64,000 nucleotides of DNA, taken from Azohydromonas sediminis. GTDB taxonomy: Bacteria > Pseudomonadota > Gammaproteobacteria > Burkholderiales > Burkholderiaceae_C. Both the position numbers and the translations under genes were made by a program. The notes under the pieces are model-generated. The model searched no databases. It was not told where the DNA came from and saw nothing but the letters and a program-made list of their open reading frames with translations. The stretch spans positions 1 through 64,000 of the forward strand of contig NZ_QOAZ01000016.1 of NCBI RefSeq assembly GCF_003574675.1, given 5' to 3'. Below, in pieces: positions 18,401 to 27,625 of the stretch (its first letter is position 1; each line of letters starts with the position of its first letter).

Positions 18401-21400
18401 CTGCGTGCGCATCAGCGCATGCTCGAGCGCGCGCGCCAGGTTCGACAGCTCGTCGAAGCCCACCGTCGCCGAACTGCCGGCCAGCGAGTGGGCCTGCGCG
18501 ACCGCCGCGTCGGGCAGCGCGCGGTGCAACTCGTGCGACCACTCGGCCAGTTCGGTGGCGAGGCGGCGCGACAGCTCGTCGGCCTCGTTGAGGTAGATGT
18601 TGAACAGCGCGATGCTCACGCGCAGCGGGCCGATCGCCTTGTACTGGTCGGCGTCGGTGCCCACGGCAGCCGGCGCGGGCGGCTCGGGCTCGACGACCGG
18701 CGCGGGCGGCTCGGGCTCGGCCGGCAGGTCGAGCGTGATCGGCTCGACGAGCGGGGACTCGACGAGCGGCGCCGCCGGCGTCGCCTCGGCGGCAGCGAAC
18801 CCGGCGGCCGGCGACGGGACCTCGGGCACCTCGTCGGTCGGCGGCAGCGACAGCTCGAACGCCTCCAGCAGCACAGGTGCTTGCGGCGCCGCATCGGCCA
18901 GCGGCATCGGCTCCGTCTCGGCGCCCTCGTCCTGCGCCGGCGCCACCGGCTCGTCGACGGCGGCCGCCTCGACGGTCTCGATCGCGAGGCCGGCGAACGG
19001 ATCGTCGATGGCCGCCTCGTCGGGCACGGATTCGACGACGTCGGTGAGCACCGGCCCGTCGTCGGCGAGCGCGGCCGGGCGCGTGTCGAGCGCGTCGTCC
19101 AGCGGCAGCTCGGGCAGTTCGTCGGCGCGCGGCACCGCGGGCGCGGCGGCGCCCGGCAGCGCCAGCGGCTCGCGCCGGCGCGCGGTGCGCATCGCGTCGG
19201 CGGCGGCGCGTACCGGCTGCGAACGGTGGCCGCCGTCGCGGCGCTGCGCGATCGCCTCGACCCAGTCGCCGAGGTAGGCCAGCGCGTCGTGCGTGAAGCC
19301 GAGCAGGTCGTCGTCGGCGCGCGGCGCCTCGGCCAGACGCGCGTTGTACAGCTGCTCGCAGGCCCAGCCGGCCTCGCCGAAGTCGTTCAGGCCGACCATG
19401 CGCGAGCTGCCCTTGAGCGTGTGGAACGCGCGGCGCACCGTGGTCAGCTCGGCGAGGTCCTCGGGCGCGCGCGACAGCGCTGCGAGCGCCTCGCGCGCGC
19501 CGGCCATCACCTCGCGCGCCTCGTCGAGGAAGATCTCGCGCATCTCGGCGTCGTCCTCGAGGCCGCTGTGCCCCTCGGCGGCGGGAGCCGCCGGCGGCGG
19601 CACCGGCACGGGCGCCGGCGCCTCGACGGCGGGGGCGGCGCTGGCCGCGACGAGGTCGGCCATCGTCTTGGCGATCTGTTCGCGCGCCTGATGGCGCGCG
19701 ACGTCGTCGCCGGCGCGCGCGAGCGCGCTGCGCGCACGGCTGGCCGCCTCGGCCAGCGCGGCCTGGTCGGCCACGAGCGCCTGCTGCGACAGGCGCTCGA
19801 GCGAGCGGCGCACTTCGTCGTCGTCGACGTCGGCACGCACGGCGTCCTGCGCCAGCGACTGTGCCTGCTCGATCAGCGCAGCCTGCGGCGCCGCGTCCTC
19901 GGCGGGTACGCGCGACGGCGACGCACCGACGCGCGAGCGCAGCAGCCCCGACTCGGCGTCGAAGTGGAACAGCGACTTGGCCAGCGCCGGCTGCACGCTG
20001 AGCATGTCGATCAGGAAGCCCAGCGCACCGAGGTTGGTCGCCAGGCGGTCGACCCACGCCTGTGTGTCGCCGGCACCGGTCTCGCCGGCCACGAGCAACG
20101 CGTCGACGTCGTCGCGCATGCGCAGCACCGCCTGCGACGCCTCGTCGACGCCGAGCACCGAGAACACGCCGCGCATCGCCTGCAGCTGCGCCGGCGCGGC
20201 GGCCAGCGACGCGCGCTGCGTCGGGTCGCGGAAGTACTGGTCGATCAGCTTCTCGGCCTCGGCGAGCGAGGCGCGCAGCTCGTGCACGACGCTGCCCATC
20301 GTCTGGCGGTCCGACACGCGCCGGTACAGCTCCTCCATCCAGTCGTCGAGCATGCCGACGTCGGAGCCGGCGCGCACCAGCGCGATGCGCTGCGCCAGAC
20401 GCTGCACGCGCTGCGCCTGCTGCGGGTGGTCGAATTCGCCGTCGTCGAGCGCGGCGTCGATCCACAGCAGCGCGGTGGCCACTTCCATCGCCACTTCGGG
20501 CGGCGGGGGCGCACCCCGCTCGGCGGCGTCGGCGGCGGCGCCGTGCAGCGCCTCGCCGAGCAGCTCGCCCTGCGGGAACAGGCGGCGCAGCGAGTCGGCG
20601 ACGAGCGCGAACTGCTCGCCCAGTCCCATCGCGTGCTGCATCTCGCCGCCGGCGGCCGCCGACCAGGCGTCCTTGGCCGCGGCGACGCGCTTGCGCGCCT
20701 GCGCGACCCACGCCGGGTCGAAGCGCCCGAGCGAGGCGTTCTCGTAGTCGGTCGCGGCGCGCCCGGTGAGTCCGAACGCACGCCGTGCCGCGGCCAGCCG
20801 CGGCGTCTCGGCGCCGTCGCCGCCGACGCCGGCCTGGCTGCAGAAGAACAGCAGGTCGCGCCGCAGGCAGTCGAGCGCCGGGGCGGCGTCGCCGGCGCGC
20901 TCGGCCAGCCGCAGCTGCGCGAGCAGCCGCGACGCGATGCGCTTGGCGTAGACGTCGAGCGGCACCAGCCCCTTGGCCTGGCCTTCGAAGAAGGCGGCGG
21001 CGAGGTGCCACAGCGTCGCGTCGGGCTGGCCGGCGCGACCGTTGCCGAGCGCGGCGTACAGGTCGCTGATCCGCTCGGCGGCCGGGCCGCGCGGCTGGCG
21101 CAGCAGCGCCAGCGTCTGCGCCTCGACGTCGCTGCGCAAGTCGTCGCCGAAGCCGCGCGCCGGCGCGAGCGCGTCGGGGCCGAGTTCCGCGGTGCCGACC
21201 TCGTCGAACCACAGGTCCGCCGGGTGCACCCGGTCGGCACCGGCGAGCGCCTGCACGGCGCGGTACTGCGGGAACATCGACAGCGCCGACACCGGCTTGC
21301 CGGCGAGCTTGCGCGCGAGGAAGTCGAGCAGCGCGAACGAGGCCTTCTCGATCGTCTCGACCGAGGTGATGTCGGCCAGCGCCGGCTTGGCGATCAGGCG

Positions 21401-21676
21401 GCTGACCGCGGCCTCGCTCGCGCGCAGCAGCGTCGTCGCCGGCGGCAGCCCGACGAGCTCGAGCGCACCCACCGCCTGGTGCAGTTGCGCGCGCGCCTGG
21501 CGCAGCACCGCCGGGTCGACGGCGTCGACGTCGGACATGAACGACGACTCCGACTCGCGGATGTACCGCCGCAACGCCTTGTGCGCCGACTCGAGCGAGC
21601 GGCGCACTTCGTCGTGCACCCACGCCAGGGCGCTGAGGTCCTCGGCGGGCGGGGGAGTGATCGCGGCTGGGATCAT
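15500..21676 (-). CDS. chpA: ChpA/PilL-type hybrid histidine kinase with multiple Hpt domains
   Basis: This 2058-residue CheA-type kinase belongs to the pilus chemosensory pathway that controls type IV pilus extension and retraction. A FimL-like N-terminal region is followed by three recognisable Hpt sites: HTLKGSSRMVG near residue 750, HSLAGSSATVG near 1060 and HTFKGGARLAG near 1313. These are separated by acidic, proline/alanine-rich linkers. The kinase core then has a dimerisation helix near 1458, an N-box HLLRNCVTHGIE near 1638, DDGAGLN, a CheW-like domain and a C-terminal receiver with phospho-acceptor in LSDIEMPRMDG near residue 1984. The ATG at 21676 gives MIPAAITPPPAEDL. It is the last gene of the pilG-H-I-J-chpA run. 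Confidence 0.93.
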   Translation of the reverse strand: MIPAAITPPPAEDLSALAWVHDEVRRSLESAHKALRRYIRESESSFMSDVDAVDPAVLRQARAQLHQAVGALELVGLPPATTLLRASEAAVSRLIAKPALADITSVETIEKASFALLDFLARKLAGKPVSALSMFPQYRAVQALAGADRVHPADLWFDEVGTAELGPDALAPARGFGDDLRSDVEAQTLALLRQPRGPAAERISDLYAALGNGRAGQPDATLWHLAAAFFEGQAKGLVPLDVYAKRIASRLLAQLRLAERAGDAAPALDCLRRDLLFFCSQAGVGGDGAETPRLAAARRAFGLTGRAATDYENASLGRFDPAWVAQARKRVAAAKDAWSAAAGGEMQHAMGLGEQFALVADSLRRLFPQGELLGEALHGAAADAAERGAPPPPEVAMEVATALLWIDAALDDGEFDHPQQAQRVQRLAQRIALVRAGSDVGMLDDWMEELYRRVSDRQTMGSVVHELRASLAEAEKLIDQYFRDPTQRASLAAAPAQLQAMRGVFSVLGVDEASQAVLRMRDDVDALLVAGETGAGDTQAWVDRLATNLGALGFLIDMLSVQPALAKSLFHFDAESGLLRSRVGASPSRVPAEDAAPQAALIEQAQSLAQDAVRADVDDDEVRRSLERLSQQALVADQAALAEAASRARSALARAGDDVARHQAREQIAKTMADLVAASAAPAVEAPAPVPVPPPAAPAAEGHSGLEDDAEMREIFLDEAREVMAGAREALAALSRAPEDLAELTTVRRAFHTLKGSSRMVGLNDFGEAGWACEQLYNARLAEAPRADDDLLGFTHDALAYLGDWVEAIAQRRDGGHRSQPVRAAADAMRTARRREPLALPGAAAPAVPRADELPELPLDDALDTRPAALADDGPVLTDVVESVPDEAAIDDPFAGLAIETVEAAAVDEPVAPAQDEGAETEPMPLADAAPQAPVLLEAFELSLPPTDEVPEVPSPAAGFAAAEATPAAPLVESPLVEPITLDLPAEPEPPAPVVEPEPPAPAAVGTDADQYKAIGPLRVSIALFNIYLNEADELSRRLATELAEWSHELHRALPDAAVAQAHSLAGSSATVGFDELSNLARALEHALMRTQALGEATPAGAALFVEAADQVRRMLHQFAAGFLPSAPAELLERLAEHEREASERLRQLTQTGDLGTLGGLALGDESPADAVTTSFAVDVVEADEPAEPMVPMIAIETPAEPAAEPAAPATWDSAEPAAAAPDEAPQAPAAPRETTVLHALPQAPDTLPPVLGAVSAQALDSEEDIDAVDAVDAELFPIFEEEANELLPQLAARLRDWQQRPGDAGGAAACMRTLHTFKGGARLAGAMRVGELAHRLETAIERLVARGDVQAHDVEALQVRADHLGAAFEALRAAGGAPAAAGPATATAPAVPLAAAVPLTVEQAATPPTPATVIAAAAASAIDWSRFAGGAVTTGGEAAAAAATTGSGAVRVRVPLLDRMVNQAGEVSITRSRIEAEVNALKASLADLSDNLERLRRQLRDLELQAETQIASRMEQAKAAAQEFDPLEFDRFTRFQELTRMMAESVNDVATVQRSLQRALQAAEDDLAAQARLTRDLQDDLLRTRMVEFESLSERLYRVVRQAAKETGKQVRLDIVGGSIEVDRGVLDRMTPAFEHLLRNCVTHGIEMPEARVAAGKDATGQITVVLRQEGNEVAVEFRDDGAGLNLARIRERGVALGLVAPDAEMSDAEIAQLIYTPGFSTAEQVTELAGRGVGMDVVRSEVVAMGGRIETATAAGQGTSFKLVLPLTTAVTQVVMLRCGDTRVAVPSTLIELVKRVPADSLEPAYREGAIDLGGDRLPFFWLGALLDESARSAQPARNATLVVVRSAQQRVVLHVDEVVGNQEAVVKNLGPQLSRLPGLAGMTLLASGMPALIYNPVALAAVYGDAARERMRAGRASQGAAAATAGTGDVAPLVLVVDDSLTVRRVTQRLLVREGYRVALAKDGLEALERLADEMPAVVLSDIEMPRMDGFDLVRNLRADARWRHLPVIMITSRIAQKHRDVAAQLGVDHYLGKPYSEDELLELVARHARLPVAA

Positions 21677-21740
21677 CGCGGCGCGTCCTGACGGGTCGGG
21701 GTGCAAGGCGGTCGAAACTCGTAGACGGAAGACGGTCGCC

Positions 21741-23234
21741 TCAGGCGATCTTGAAGCGCGCCACCGACTGGCGCAGCTCCTCGGCGGTGGTCGACAGCTC
21801 GCGCACCATCTGCGCCGTCGAGCGCGTGCCGGCACCGGCCTGCTCGGTCACCGCGAAGATGTGCTGGATGTTCTGCGCGACGACGTTGGCCTGGTCGGCC
21901 TGCTGCAGCGCCTGCCCCGAGATCTCGGCAATCAGCGCCGAGAGCTGGCGCGTGACGCGGTCGATGTCGGCCAGCGCGGCACCGGCGGCGTCGGACAGCT
22001 TCGCACCCTCGACCACGCCCTGCGTGCTGCGCTCCATGGCCGCCACCGCGTCGGCGGTGTCGGACTGAATCGTCTTGACCAGCGCCGCGATCTGGCGCGT
22101 CGCGTCGGCCGAGCGCTCGGCCAGCCGCTGCACTTCTTCCGCGACCACCGAGAAGCCGCGGCCGGCTTCGCCGGCGGACGCGGCCTGGATCGCGGCGTTG
22201 AGCGCCAGCACGTTCGTCTGCTCGGTGATGTCGGAAATCAGCTCGGTGATCTCGCCGATCTCCTGCGAGCTCTCGCCCAGCCGCTTGATGCGCTTGGACG
22301 TGTCCTGGATCTGGTCGCGCAGCTGGTTCATGCCGCCGATCGTGTCGTTGACTGCCTTCAGGCCCGACTCGGCGGCCTGCAGCGAACGCTTCGCGACCTC
22401 GGCCGTCTGCTGCGCCTGCGCCGAGACCTCGTTGATTCGGCTGGCCATCTGCAGCACCGACTCGCCGGTCGCGCGGATCTCGCGCAGCTGCTCGGTCGAC
22501 GCGGCAAGCAGTTCGACCGAGTTGGTCTCGACCTTCTCCGTCGTCTCGGTCACGCGCGCCGCGGTGGCCTGCACCTGCGCGACGAGGTTGCGCAGCTCCT
22601 CGACGGTGTAGTTCACCGAGTCGGCGATCGCCCCCGTGATGTCTTCCGTCACCGTCGCCTGCTGCGTCAGGTCGCCTTCGGCCACCGCCTGCAGCTCGTT
22701 CATCAGCCGCAGAATGGCCGCTTGGTTGGCGTCGTTGACGCGCTTGGCCTCCTGCTCCTGGCGCTCGGCCTCGAGGCGCAGGCGGTCGGCCTGCGCGGCG
22801 CGTTCGGCCAGCTCGCCGCCCGACATCTTCCACAGCCCGAGGCCGCCGGCGACGAGCAGCGCGCCGCCGGACAGCGACAGCACGAGCGGCCAGCCCTGCA
22901 GGTCCGAGTAGACGAGGCCGACGCCCAGCGCGACGACGCCGAGTGCGCCGAGCGCGAGCATGCGCTCCTGGCGGCGCACCGCGCTGGCGGCCGCGTCCAT
23001 CACCGAGGCGCCCTCGTGACGCGTGTCGGGGAAGTCGCCCGGCTGCTCCGACGGCACCGCCTCGGTGATCAGCGAGGTGTCGTCTTGGAAGCGGCTGGCG
23101 GCACCGGCGCGCAGCGCGGCCTCGCGGTCGTCGTCGACGCGGTCGAACGCGTCCGGGGCGGCACCGCCGGCGCCGCCGGCGGCACCTTGCGCGCGACGCG
23201 GGGTCGCGCCTTTGACTCGGTCCAGGATGTTCAT
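21741..23234 (-). CDS. pilJ: Methyl-accepting chemotaxis protein, PilJ-like, without periplasmic domain
   Basis: This 497-residue receptor has an unusual front end. A cytosolic N-terminus of about 90 residues is followed by two membrane helices (about 93-111 and 117-137) joined by only a few residues (SDLQGW). A HAMP-like region and a long coiled-coil signalling domain with tip [20 protein letters not shown] near residue 345 follow. Classical PilJ proteins have a large periplasmic sensor between the helices, and that is absent here. The operon position between pilI and chpA still argues for the PilJ role. It may sense the membrane, pilin or a cytosolic partner; this is inference. Confidence 0.88.
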   Translation of the reverse strand: MNILDRVKGATPRRAQGAAGGAGGAAPDAFDRVDDDREAALRAGAASRFQDDTSLITEAVPSEQPGDFPDTRHEGASVMDAAASAVRRQERMLALGALGVVALGVGLVYSDLQGWPLVLSLSGGALLVAGGLGLWKMSGGELAERAAQADRLRLEAERQEQEAKRVNDANQAAILRLMNELQAVAEGDLTQQATVTEDITGAIADSVNYTVEELRNLVAQVQATAARVTETTEKVETNSVELLAASTEQLREIRATGESVLQMASRINEVSAQAQQTAEVAKRSLQAAESGLKAVNDTIGGMNQLRDQIQDTSKRIKRLGESSQEIGEITELISDITEQTNVLALNAAIQAASAGEAGRGFSVVAEEVQRLAERSADATRQIAALVKTIQSDTADAVAAMERSTQGVVEGAKLSDAAGAALADIDRVTRQLSALIAEISGQALQQADQANVVAQNIQHIFAVTEQAGAGTRSTAQMVRELSTTAEELRQSVARFKIA

Positions 23235-23304
23235 GGGGCTACCTCTTCGGGTCGGGCCTGGGGGTGATGGGGTGGAGCCGGGCAGGCGGAGGGCCGCAGA
23301 CGCG

Positions 23305-23832
23305 TCAGGCGGCCACGGCGAGGAAACGGTCGTCTTCGGCCAGCGCGGCGAGCACGATCTCCTGCCACAGGCGGCCGTCGGCGTCGCGCCAGCGCTCGCC
23401 GGCGAACGGGGGCTGGGCGCCTGCGTCGGCGGTGTCGCGCACGAGCTGATCGGCACTGCGCAGGCCGGCCAGGCGGTCGATCAGCAGCGCGGCGTTGACA
23501 CCCAGCCGCGCGTTGAGCGCGACGACGCGCGCCGACTCGCGCGCGGCCTCGGACAACGGGGCCGTCGCGACGCCGAGAAAGGTGGCCAGGTCGACGACGG
23601 TGTACAGGCTGCCACGCAGGTTGGCCACGCCGGCAAACCACGACTGGGTGTGCGGCACCGCCAGCAGCGGCGGCGGCGCGAAGATCTCGCCGGCCTGGTC
23701 GAGCGGCAGCAGCAGGCCGTGGCCGCGGCACTCGACGGCCAGCCACGACCGCACGCGCGGCTGGGACTGCGCCGAGCGCAGCCGCTCGGCGAGCCGCGTC
23801 TGCAGGTCGCGCAGGGCTTGTTTGTCGGCCAT
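23305..23832 (-). CDS. pilI: CheW-like chemotaxis adaptor PilI
   Basis: This 175-residue CheW-domain protein would couple the PilJ-like receptor to the ChpA kinase at the cytoplasmic membrane. The CheW core is seen in [12 protein letters not shown] (residues about 40-51), [18 protein letters not shown] near residue 65 and [19 protein letters not shown] near residue 103. The ATG at 23832 lies 12 bases after the pilH stop. The gene is part of the Pil-Chp operon and contains no additional domain. Confidence 0.9.
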   Translation of the reverse strand: MADKQALRDLQTRLAERLRSAQSQPRVRSWLAVECRGHGLLLPLDQAGEIFAPPPLLAVPHTQSWFAGVANLRGSLYTVVDLATFLGVATAPLSEAARESARVVALNARLGVNAALLIDRLAGLRSADQLVRDTADAGAQPPFAGERWRDADGRLWQEIVLAALAEDDRFLAVAA

Positions 23833-23844
23833 CGCAGGCAGCGC

Positions 23845-24210
23845 TCAGTCGAAGGCGCGGATCTTGGACAGCAGCTCGCCCGGGTTGACCGGCTTGACGA
23901 CGTAGTCGCGCGCGCCCTGGCGCATGCCCCAGAGCTTGTCCGTCTCCTGGCTCTTGCTCGTGCACATGATCACCGGCACCTGCGCGTAGCGCGGGTCGCG
24001 CGTGATCGCGCGCGTGAGCTGGAAGCCGTTCTGACCGGGCATCACGACGTCCATCAGGATCAGGTCGGGCGTCTCCTCGGCGAGGCGGCGGTGGGCCTCG
24101 TCGCCGTTCTCGGCCGTGCGCACCTCGTAGCCGGCGCGTCCGAGCAGCTCGGACAGGTGATGCAGTTCGGTCTTCGAGTCGTCGACCACCAGGATCTTGC
24201 GAATCGTCAT
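23845..24210 (-). CDS. pilH: Response regulator PilH (single receiver domain)
   Basis: This 121-residue stand-alone CheY-like receiver has the acidic pocket in ILVVDDSKTE at residues 5-14, phospho-acceptor aspartate in LILMDVVMPG near residue 52, conserved threonine/serine in VIMCTSKSQ, and lysine in YVVKPVNPG near 104. In the Pil-Chp system PilH acts downstream of ChpA, tuning pilus retraction or acting as a phosphate sink. The ATG at 24210 gives the conserved short N-terminus MTIRKILVVDD. It lies between pilG and pilI. Confidence 0.9.
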   Translation of the reverse strand: MTIRKILVVDDSKTELHHLSELLGRAGYEVRTAENGDEAHRRLAEETPDLILMDVVMPGQNGFQLTRAITRDPRYAQVPVIMCTSKSQETDKLWGMRQGARDYVVKPVNPGELLSKIRAFD

Positions 24211-24259
24211 GTCGGGTCCTCCAGCGCAAGGGGTGCCGCGCGTCACGCGGCGCAGGTGC

Positions 24260-24664
24260 TCAGGCCGCGGCGCGGCGGTACTGCTCGACGGCGCGAAGCA
24301 GCTGCTCCTTCGTGAACGGCTTGGTCAGGTAGTCCTGCGAGCCGACCATCCTGCCGCGCGCCTTGTCGAACAGCCCGTCCTTGGACGACAGCATGATCAC
24401 CGGCACGTCGGCGAAGCGGGGGTTGCGCTTGATGATCGCGCAGGTCTGATAGCCGTCCAGGCGCGGCATCAGGATGTCGCAGAAGATCAGCTCGGGCACG
24501 TGGTCGCTGACCTTGGCCAGCGCGTCGAACCCGTCCTCGGCGAGGACGACGTCGAACCCGCCCTGGCGCAGGAAGATCTCCGCGCTGCGCCGGATCGTGT
24601 TGCTGTCGTCGATGACGAGCACCTTCGTGCCTGGCGGCGGGCGGTCTGCGACAACGTTACTCAC
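24260..24664 (-). CDS. pilG: Response regulator PilG (single receiver domain)
   Basis: This 134-residue CheY-like receiver contains VLVIDDSNTIRRSAE near residue 14, phospho-acceptor in LIFCDILMPRLDGYQ near residue 60, and the lysine of YLTKPFTKEQ. PilG promotes pilus extension when phosphorylated by the ChpA-type kinase. I chose the GTG at 24664 (VSNVVADRPP) because GGAG in the right position lies just upstream and earlier in-frame codons are non-homologous. It is the first gene of the operon; its promoter must be in the 159 bases between it and the rubredoxin stop, where I saw no clear hairpin or operator. Confidence 0.9.
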   Translation of the reverse strand: MSNVVADRPPPGTKVLVIDDSNTIRRSAEIFLRQGGFDVVLAEDGFDALAKVSDHVPELIFCDILMPRLDGYQTCAIIKRNPRFADVPVIMLSSKDGLFDKARGRMVGSQDYLTKPFTKEQLLRAVEQYRRAAA

Positions 24665-24823
24665 GACGCGTTCTCCTCGACGACATCCTGACCAGCATCG
24701 GCCGCACGCCGACAAAGTTAATCTTCGGTCGGCGCGCGGCGGCACGATCCAGGCATTTGCGCCAAAAAAGACGCGCAATCGCCCAGCGCTACGCGCGCAG
24801 GAACGGCGCAACGCGCCGGCGCG

Positions 24824-24997
24824 TCAGACCTGGACCATCTCGAAGTCTTCCTTGCGCGCGCCGCATTCCGGGCAGGTCCAGTTGATCGGCACATCGGCCC
24901 ACCGGGTGCCGGGCGCGATGCCGTGCTCCGGATCGCCGACGGCCTCGTCGTAGATCCAGCCGCAGATCAGGCACATCCAAGTCTTGAACTCGTTCAC
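24824..24997 (-). CDS. rubA: Rubredoxin
   Basis: This 57-residue one-iron electron carrier begins at a GTG (VNEFKTWMCLICGWIYDEAV). The two iron-binding CxxC pairs are CLIC at residues 9-12 and CPEC at 42-45, with the invariant spacing of class I rubredoxins and the aromatic core W-Y-W. Rubredoxins pass electrons in the cytosol to oxygenases or peroxide/superoxide defence enzymes; no partner enzyme is adjacent. The position upstream of pilG and divergent from thiD is the usual one in Burkholderiales. The start is fixed by homology, since there is no in-frame ATG before the first cysteine pair except the internal M8. Confidence 0.93.
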   Translation of the reverse strand: MNEFKTWMCLICGWIYDEAVGDPEHGIAPGTRWADVPINWTCPECGARKEDFEMVQV

Positions 24998-25015
24998 GGT
25001 GGGAGCCAGTCACTA

Positions 25016-25039
25016 CATACAATGACGAACCATTGTATG
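25016..25039. promoter_or_regulatory. Symmetric divergent promoter/operator between rubredoxin and thiD
   Basis: A perfect inverted repeat has 9-base arms, CATACAATG and CATTGTATG, around a 6-base spacer. Each arm contains TACAAT, close to a sigma-70 -10 element, one reading toward rubredoxin and one toward thiD. It is therefore either a pair of face-to-face promoters, a regulator binding site overlapping them, or both. No matching -35 boxes are obvious. Confidence 0.55.
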
Positions 25040-25149
25040 CACCGGTGCGCGCCGGCCGGCCGGCGTCGACGACGCCGCTGCGCGAGCGTGCACCGCCTCC
25101 CCGGACACGGCGTGTCGCCGTGCCGTCGACCTCCTGCCGGACCGACGCC

Positions 25150-26100
25150 ATGACCCCTGATCCTTCCCCGTCTGGCACGACCCCCGACACCACTGCCGAG
25201 GCCCCCGCGCCGGCGTGCGTGCTCGCCTTCAACGTCAACGACCCCACCGGTGCCGGCGGCACCGGTGGCGACGTCGCGACGATCACCGCGATGGGTGCGC
25301 ACCCGCTGCCGGTCGTCACCGGCGTGCTGATGCGCGACACCGCCGAGGTGTTCGACCAGCACGTGCTCGAACCCGACGCCGTCGTCGAGCAGGCGCGCAG
25401 CATCCTCGAAGACGTGACGACGGCCGCGTTCAAGGTCGGCTTCCTCGGCAGCGCCGAAGTCGTCGGCGCGGTGGCCGAAATCCTGTCGGACTACCCCGAC
25501 GTGCCGCTCGTGGCCTACCTGCCCAGCCTCGCGTGGATGGGCGACGACGAGCAGCAGGCCTACGTCGACGCGTTCCGCGAACTCGTGCTGCCGGCCACCG
25601 AAGTGCTGGTGGGCAACCACAAGACGCTGACCGACTTCCTGCTGCCCGACTGGGACAGCGAGCGCCCGCCGTCGGCGCGCGAACTGGCGGTGGCCGCGGC
25701 CGAGCACGGCGCGCGCCACGTGCTCGTCACAGGCATCATGCTGTCGGCCAAGGGGCCGCAGCAGTTCATCGACAACGTCCTCGCGTCGCCGCAGGGCGCG
25801 CTGACCGGCGAGAAGTTCGAGCTGTTCGAGACCGCCTTCGTCGGCGCCGGCGACACGCTGTCGGCGGCCCTGGCCGCACTGCTGGCTTCGGGTGCCGACC
25901 TGCACGCCGCCGTCGGCGAGGCGCTGTCGTTCCTCGACCAGAGCCTCGACGCCGGCTTCCGCCCCGGCATGGGCAACGTCGTGCCCGACCGTTTCTTCTG
26001 GGCGCTGCCGCCGGCCGAAGACGATGAAGGCGACGGCGGCGAACCGACGACCGAGACCGCCCCCGAGGAACCGAAGAACGTCTCACGCCGCGTCCACTGA
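25150..26100 (+). CDS. thiD: Hydroxymethylpyrimidine/phosphomethylpyrimidine kinase
   Basis: This 316-residue ribokinase-fold enzyme would phosphorylate the pyrimidine precursor of thiamine. The substrate-binding N-terminus [20 protein letters not shown] (residues about 29-48) corresponds to the usual SDPSGGAGIQADLKT. The GAGDT nucleotide-site motif is in [12 protein letters not shown] near residue 237. It carries an acidic C-terminal extension of about 30 residues that is not part of the kinase fold. It is immediately followed by hemL after 10 bases. The ATG at 25150 was chosen over upstream in-frame codons in the non-conserved leader. Confidence 0.88.
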   Translation: MTPDPSPSGTTPDTTAEAPAPACVLAFNVNDPTGAGGTGGDVATITAMGAHPLPVVTGVLMRDTAEVFDQHVLEPDAVVEQARSILEDVTTAAFKVGFLGSAEVVGAVAEILSDYPDVPLVAYLPSLAWMGDDEQQAYVDAFRELVLPATEVLVGNHKTLTDFLLPDWDSERPPSARELAVAAAEHGARHVLVTGIMLSAKGPQQFIDNVLASPQGALTGEKFELFETAFVGAGDTLSAALAALLASGADLHAAVGEALSFLDQSLDAGFRPGMGNVVPDRFFWALPPAEDDEGDGGEPTTETAPEEPKNVSRRVH

Positions 26101-26110
26101 CGCCCTGCGC

Positions 26111-27403
26111 ATGAACAACGCCGAACTCTTCGCCCGCGCGCAGCGCGTCATCCCCGGCGGCGTCAACTCGCCGGTGCGCGCGTTCCGCGCCGTCGGCGGC
26201 ACGCCGCGCTTCATCGCCCGCGCGCAGGGCCCGTACCTGTGGGACGCCGAGGGCCGGCGCTACATCGACTACATCGGCTCGTGGGGGCCGATGATCCTCG
26301 GCCACGGCCACCCGGCCGTGCTCGAGGCCGTGCAGCGCGCCGCCGCCGACGGCTTCAGCTTCGGCGCGCCGACCGAGCGCGAGATCGAGCTCGCCGAGGC
26401 GATCATCGCCCACGTGCCCAGCGTCGAGCAGGTGCGGCTCGTCTCGAGCGGCACCGAGGCGGCGATGAGCGCGCTGCGGCTGGCGCGCGGCGCCACCGGC
26501 CGGCCGATGATCGTCAAGTTCGAAGGCTGCTACCACGGCCACGCCGATGCGCTGCTCGTCAAGGCCGGCTCGGGGCTGGCCACGTTCGGCCACGCGACGA
26601 GCGCCGGCGTGCCCGCCGAAGTCGTGCAGCACACGCTGGTGCTCGAGTACAACAACGTCGAGCAGATCGAGGCCGCCTTCGCCGCGCACGGCGAGCGCAT
26701 CGCCTGCGTGATGGTCGAGCCGATCGCCGGCAACATGAATTTCGTGCGCGCGAGCGTGCCGTTCATGACGCGGCTGCGCGAGCTGTGCACGCGGCACGGC
26801 GCGCTGCTCGTGTTCGACGAGGTGATGACGGGATTCCGCGTCGCGCTCGGCGGTGCGCAGAGCCTGTACGCGAAGCTCATTTCCGGCTTCGCGCCCGACA
26901 TGAGCGTGTTCGGCAAAGTCATCGGCGGCGGCATGCCGCTGGCCGCGTTCGGCGGCCCGCGCCGCATCATGGAGCAGCTCGCCCCGCTCGGCCCCGTCTA
27001 CCAGGCCGGCACGCTCAGCGGCAACCCGGTGGCCACCGCGTGCGGGCTGGCGACACTGCGCGAGATCGCCAAGCCCGGCTTCTTCGACGCGCTGGCGGCG
27101 AAGACGCGGTCGCTCGTCGAAGGCCTCGTCGCCGCCGCACGCGACGCCGGCGTGCCGCTGTGCGGCGACAGCGAAGGCGGCATGTTCGGCTTCTTCTTCG
27201 CCGACCACCTGCCGCAGCACTACGGCGCCGTGATGGCCACCGACAAGGAGCGCTTCAACCGCTTCTTCCACGGCATGCTCGAGCGCGGCGTGTACCTGGC
27301 GCCCGCGCTGTACGAGGCCGGGTTCGTCAGTGCTGCGCATGGCGACGACGATATCGCCGCGACTTTGAGCGCTGCGAACGCGGCATTGCGCGCCCGAAAG
27401 TGA
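26111..27403 (+). CDS. hemL: Glutamate-1-semialdehyde 2,1-aminomutase
   Basis: This 430-residue PLP-dependent enzyme converts glutamate-1-semialdehyde to 5-aminolevulinate in the C5 route to haem. Family markers are [14 protein letters not shown] near residue 12, [15 protein letters not shown] near residue 53, [10 protein letters not shown] near residue 138, [12 protein letters not shown] near residue 235, and the PLP lysine in [19 protein letters not shown] near residue 266. The length is standard. It sits 10 bases after thiD, the usual Burkholderiales arrangement. Its downstream side is the left border of the metal island. Confidence 0.96.
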   Translation: MNNAELFARAQRVIPGGVNSPVRAFRAVGGTPRFIARAQGPYLWDAEGRRYIDYIGSWGPMILGHGHPAVLEAVQRAAADGFSFGAPTEREIELAEAIIAHVPSVEQVRLVSSGTEAAMSALRLARGATGRPMIVKFEGCYHGHADALLVKAGSGLATFGHATSAGVPAEVVQHTLVLEYNNVEQIEAAFAAHGERIACVMVEPIAGNMNFVRASVPFMTRLRELCTRHGALLVFDEVMTGFRVALGGAQSLYAKLISGFAPDMSVFGKVIGGGMPLAAFGGPRRIMEQLAPLGPVYQAGTLSGNPVATACGLATLREIAKPGFFDALAAKTRSLVEGLVAAARDAGVPLCGDSEGGMFGFFFADHLPQHYGAVMATDKERFNRFFHGMLERGVYLAPALYEAGFVSAAHGDDDIAATLSAANAALRARK

Positions 27404-27589
27404 TTCAGATCCACAACCAGCCCACGCGGACACGATCCACCCGCGCGCATGCAGGCCACCGGACGCAGGACGCTCACACCGCTGCGTAGGCGATGCGGCT
27501 GCGAACACCCCGACACCCACCAGCCTCGGCGACCGCTGGGCTGGGTGACGGTCGCGCCACGCCCATGACTTGACGGTCGAAGTTTGCCG

Positions 27590-27609
27590 CCCCGATGGCG
27601 CCATCGGGG
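27590..27609. promoter_or_regulatory. Perfect 20-bp palindrome upstream of the Fur-family gene
   Basis: CCCCGATGGCGCCATCGGGG ends 16 bases before the start codon of the Fur-family gene. A TTGACG at 27570-27575 could be the -35 box, which would place this palindrome at the -10 region. It may be an autoregulatory operator or a leader hairpin masking the ribosome site. It is much more GC-rich than known Zur or Fur boxes. The rest of the 222-base gap after hemL shows nothing recognisable. Confidence 0.5.
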
Positions 27610-27625
27610 CCACAATGCGAGTGCC

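Noticed and set aside
15051-21623. 2190-codon minus-strand frame overlapping chpA
   Set aside because: It is a frame-shifted reading of chpA: Arg/Ala/Gly-rich without motifs, while the other frame has Hpt, kinase, CheW and receiver domains.
17585-21691. Very long open frame on the + strand opposite chpA, and similar giant antisense frames at 9279-12218 and 1014-2816
   Set aside because: They mirror the third-codon GC bias of the real genes, consist of low-complexity Arg/Gly/Ala/His text and show no family motif.
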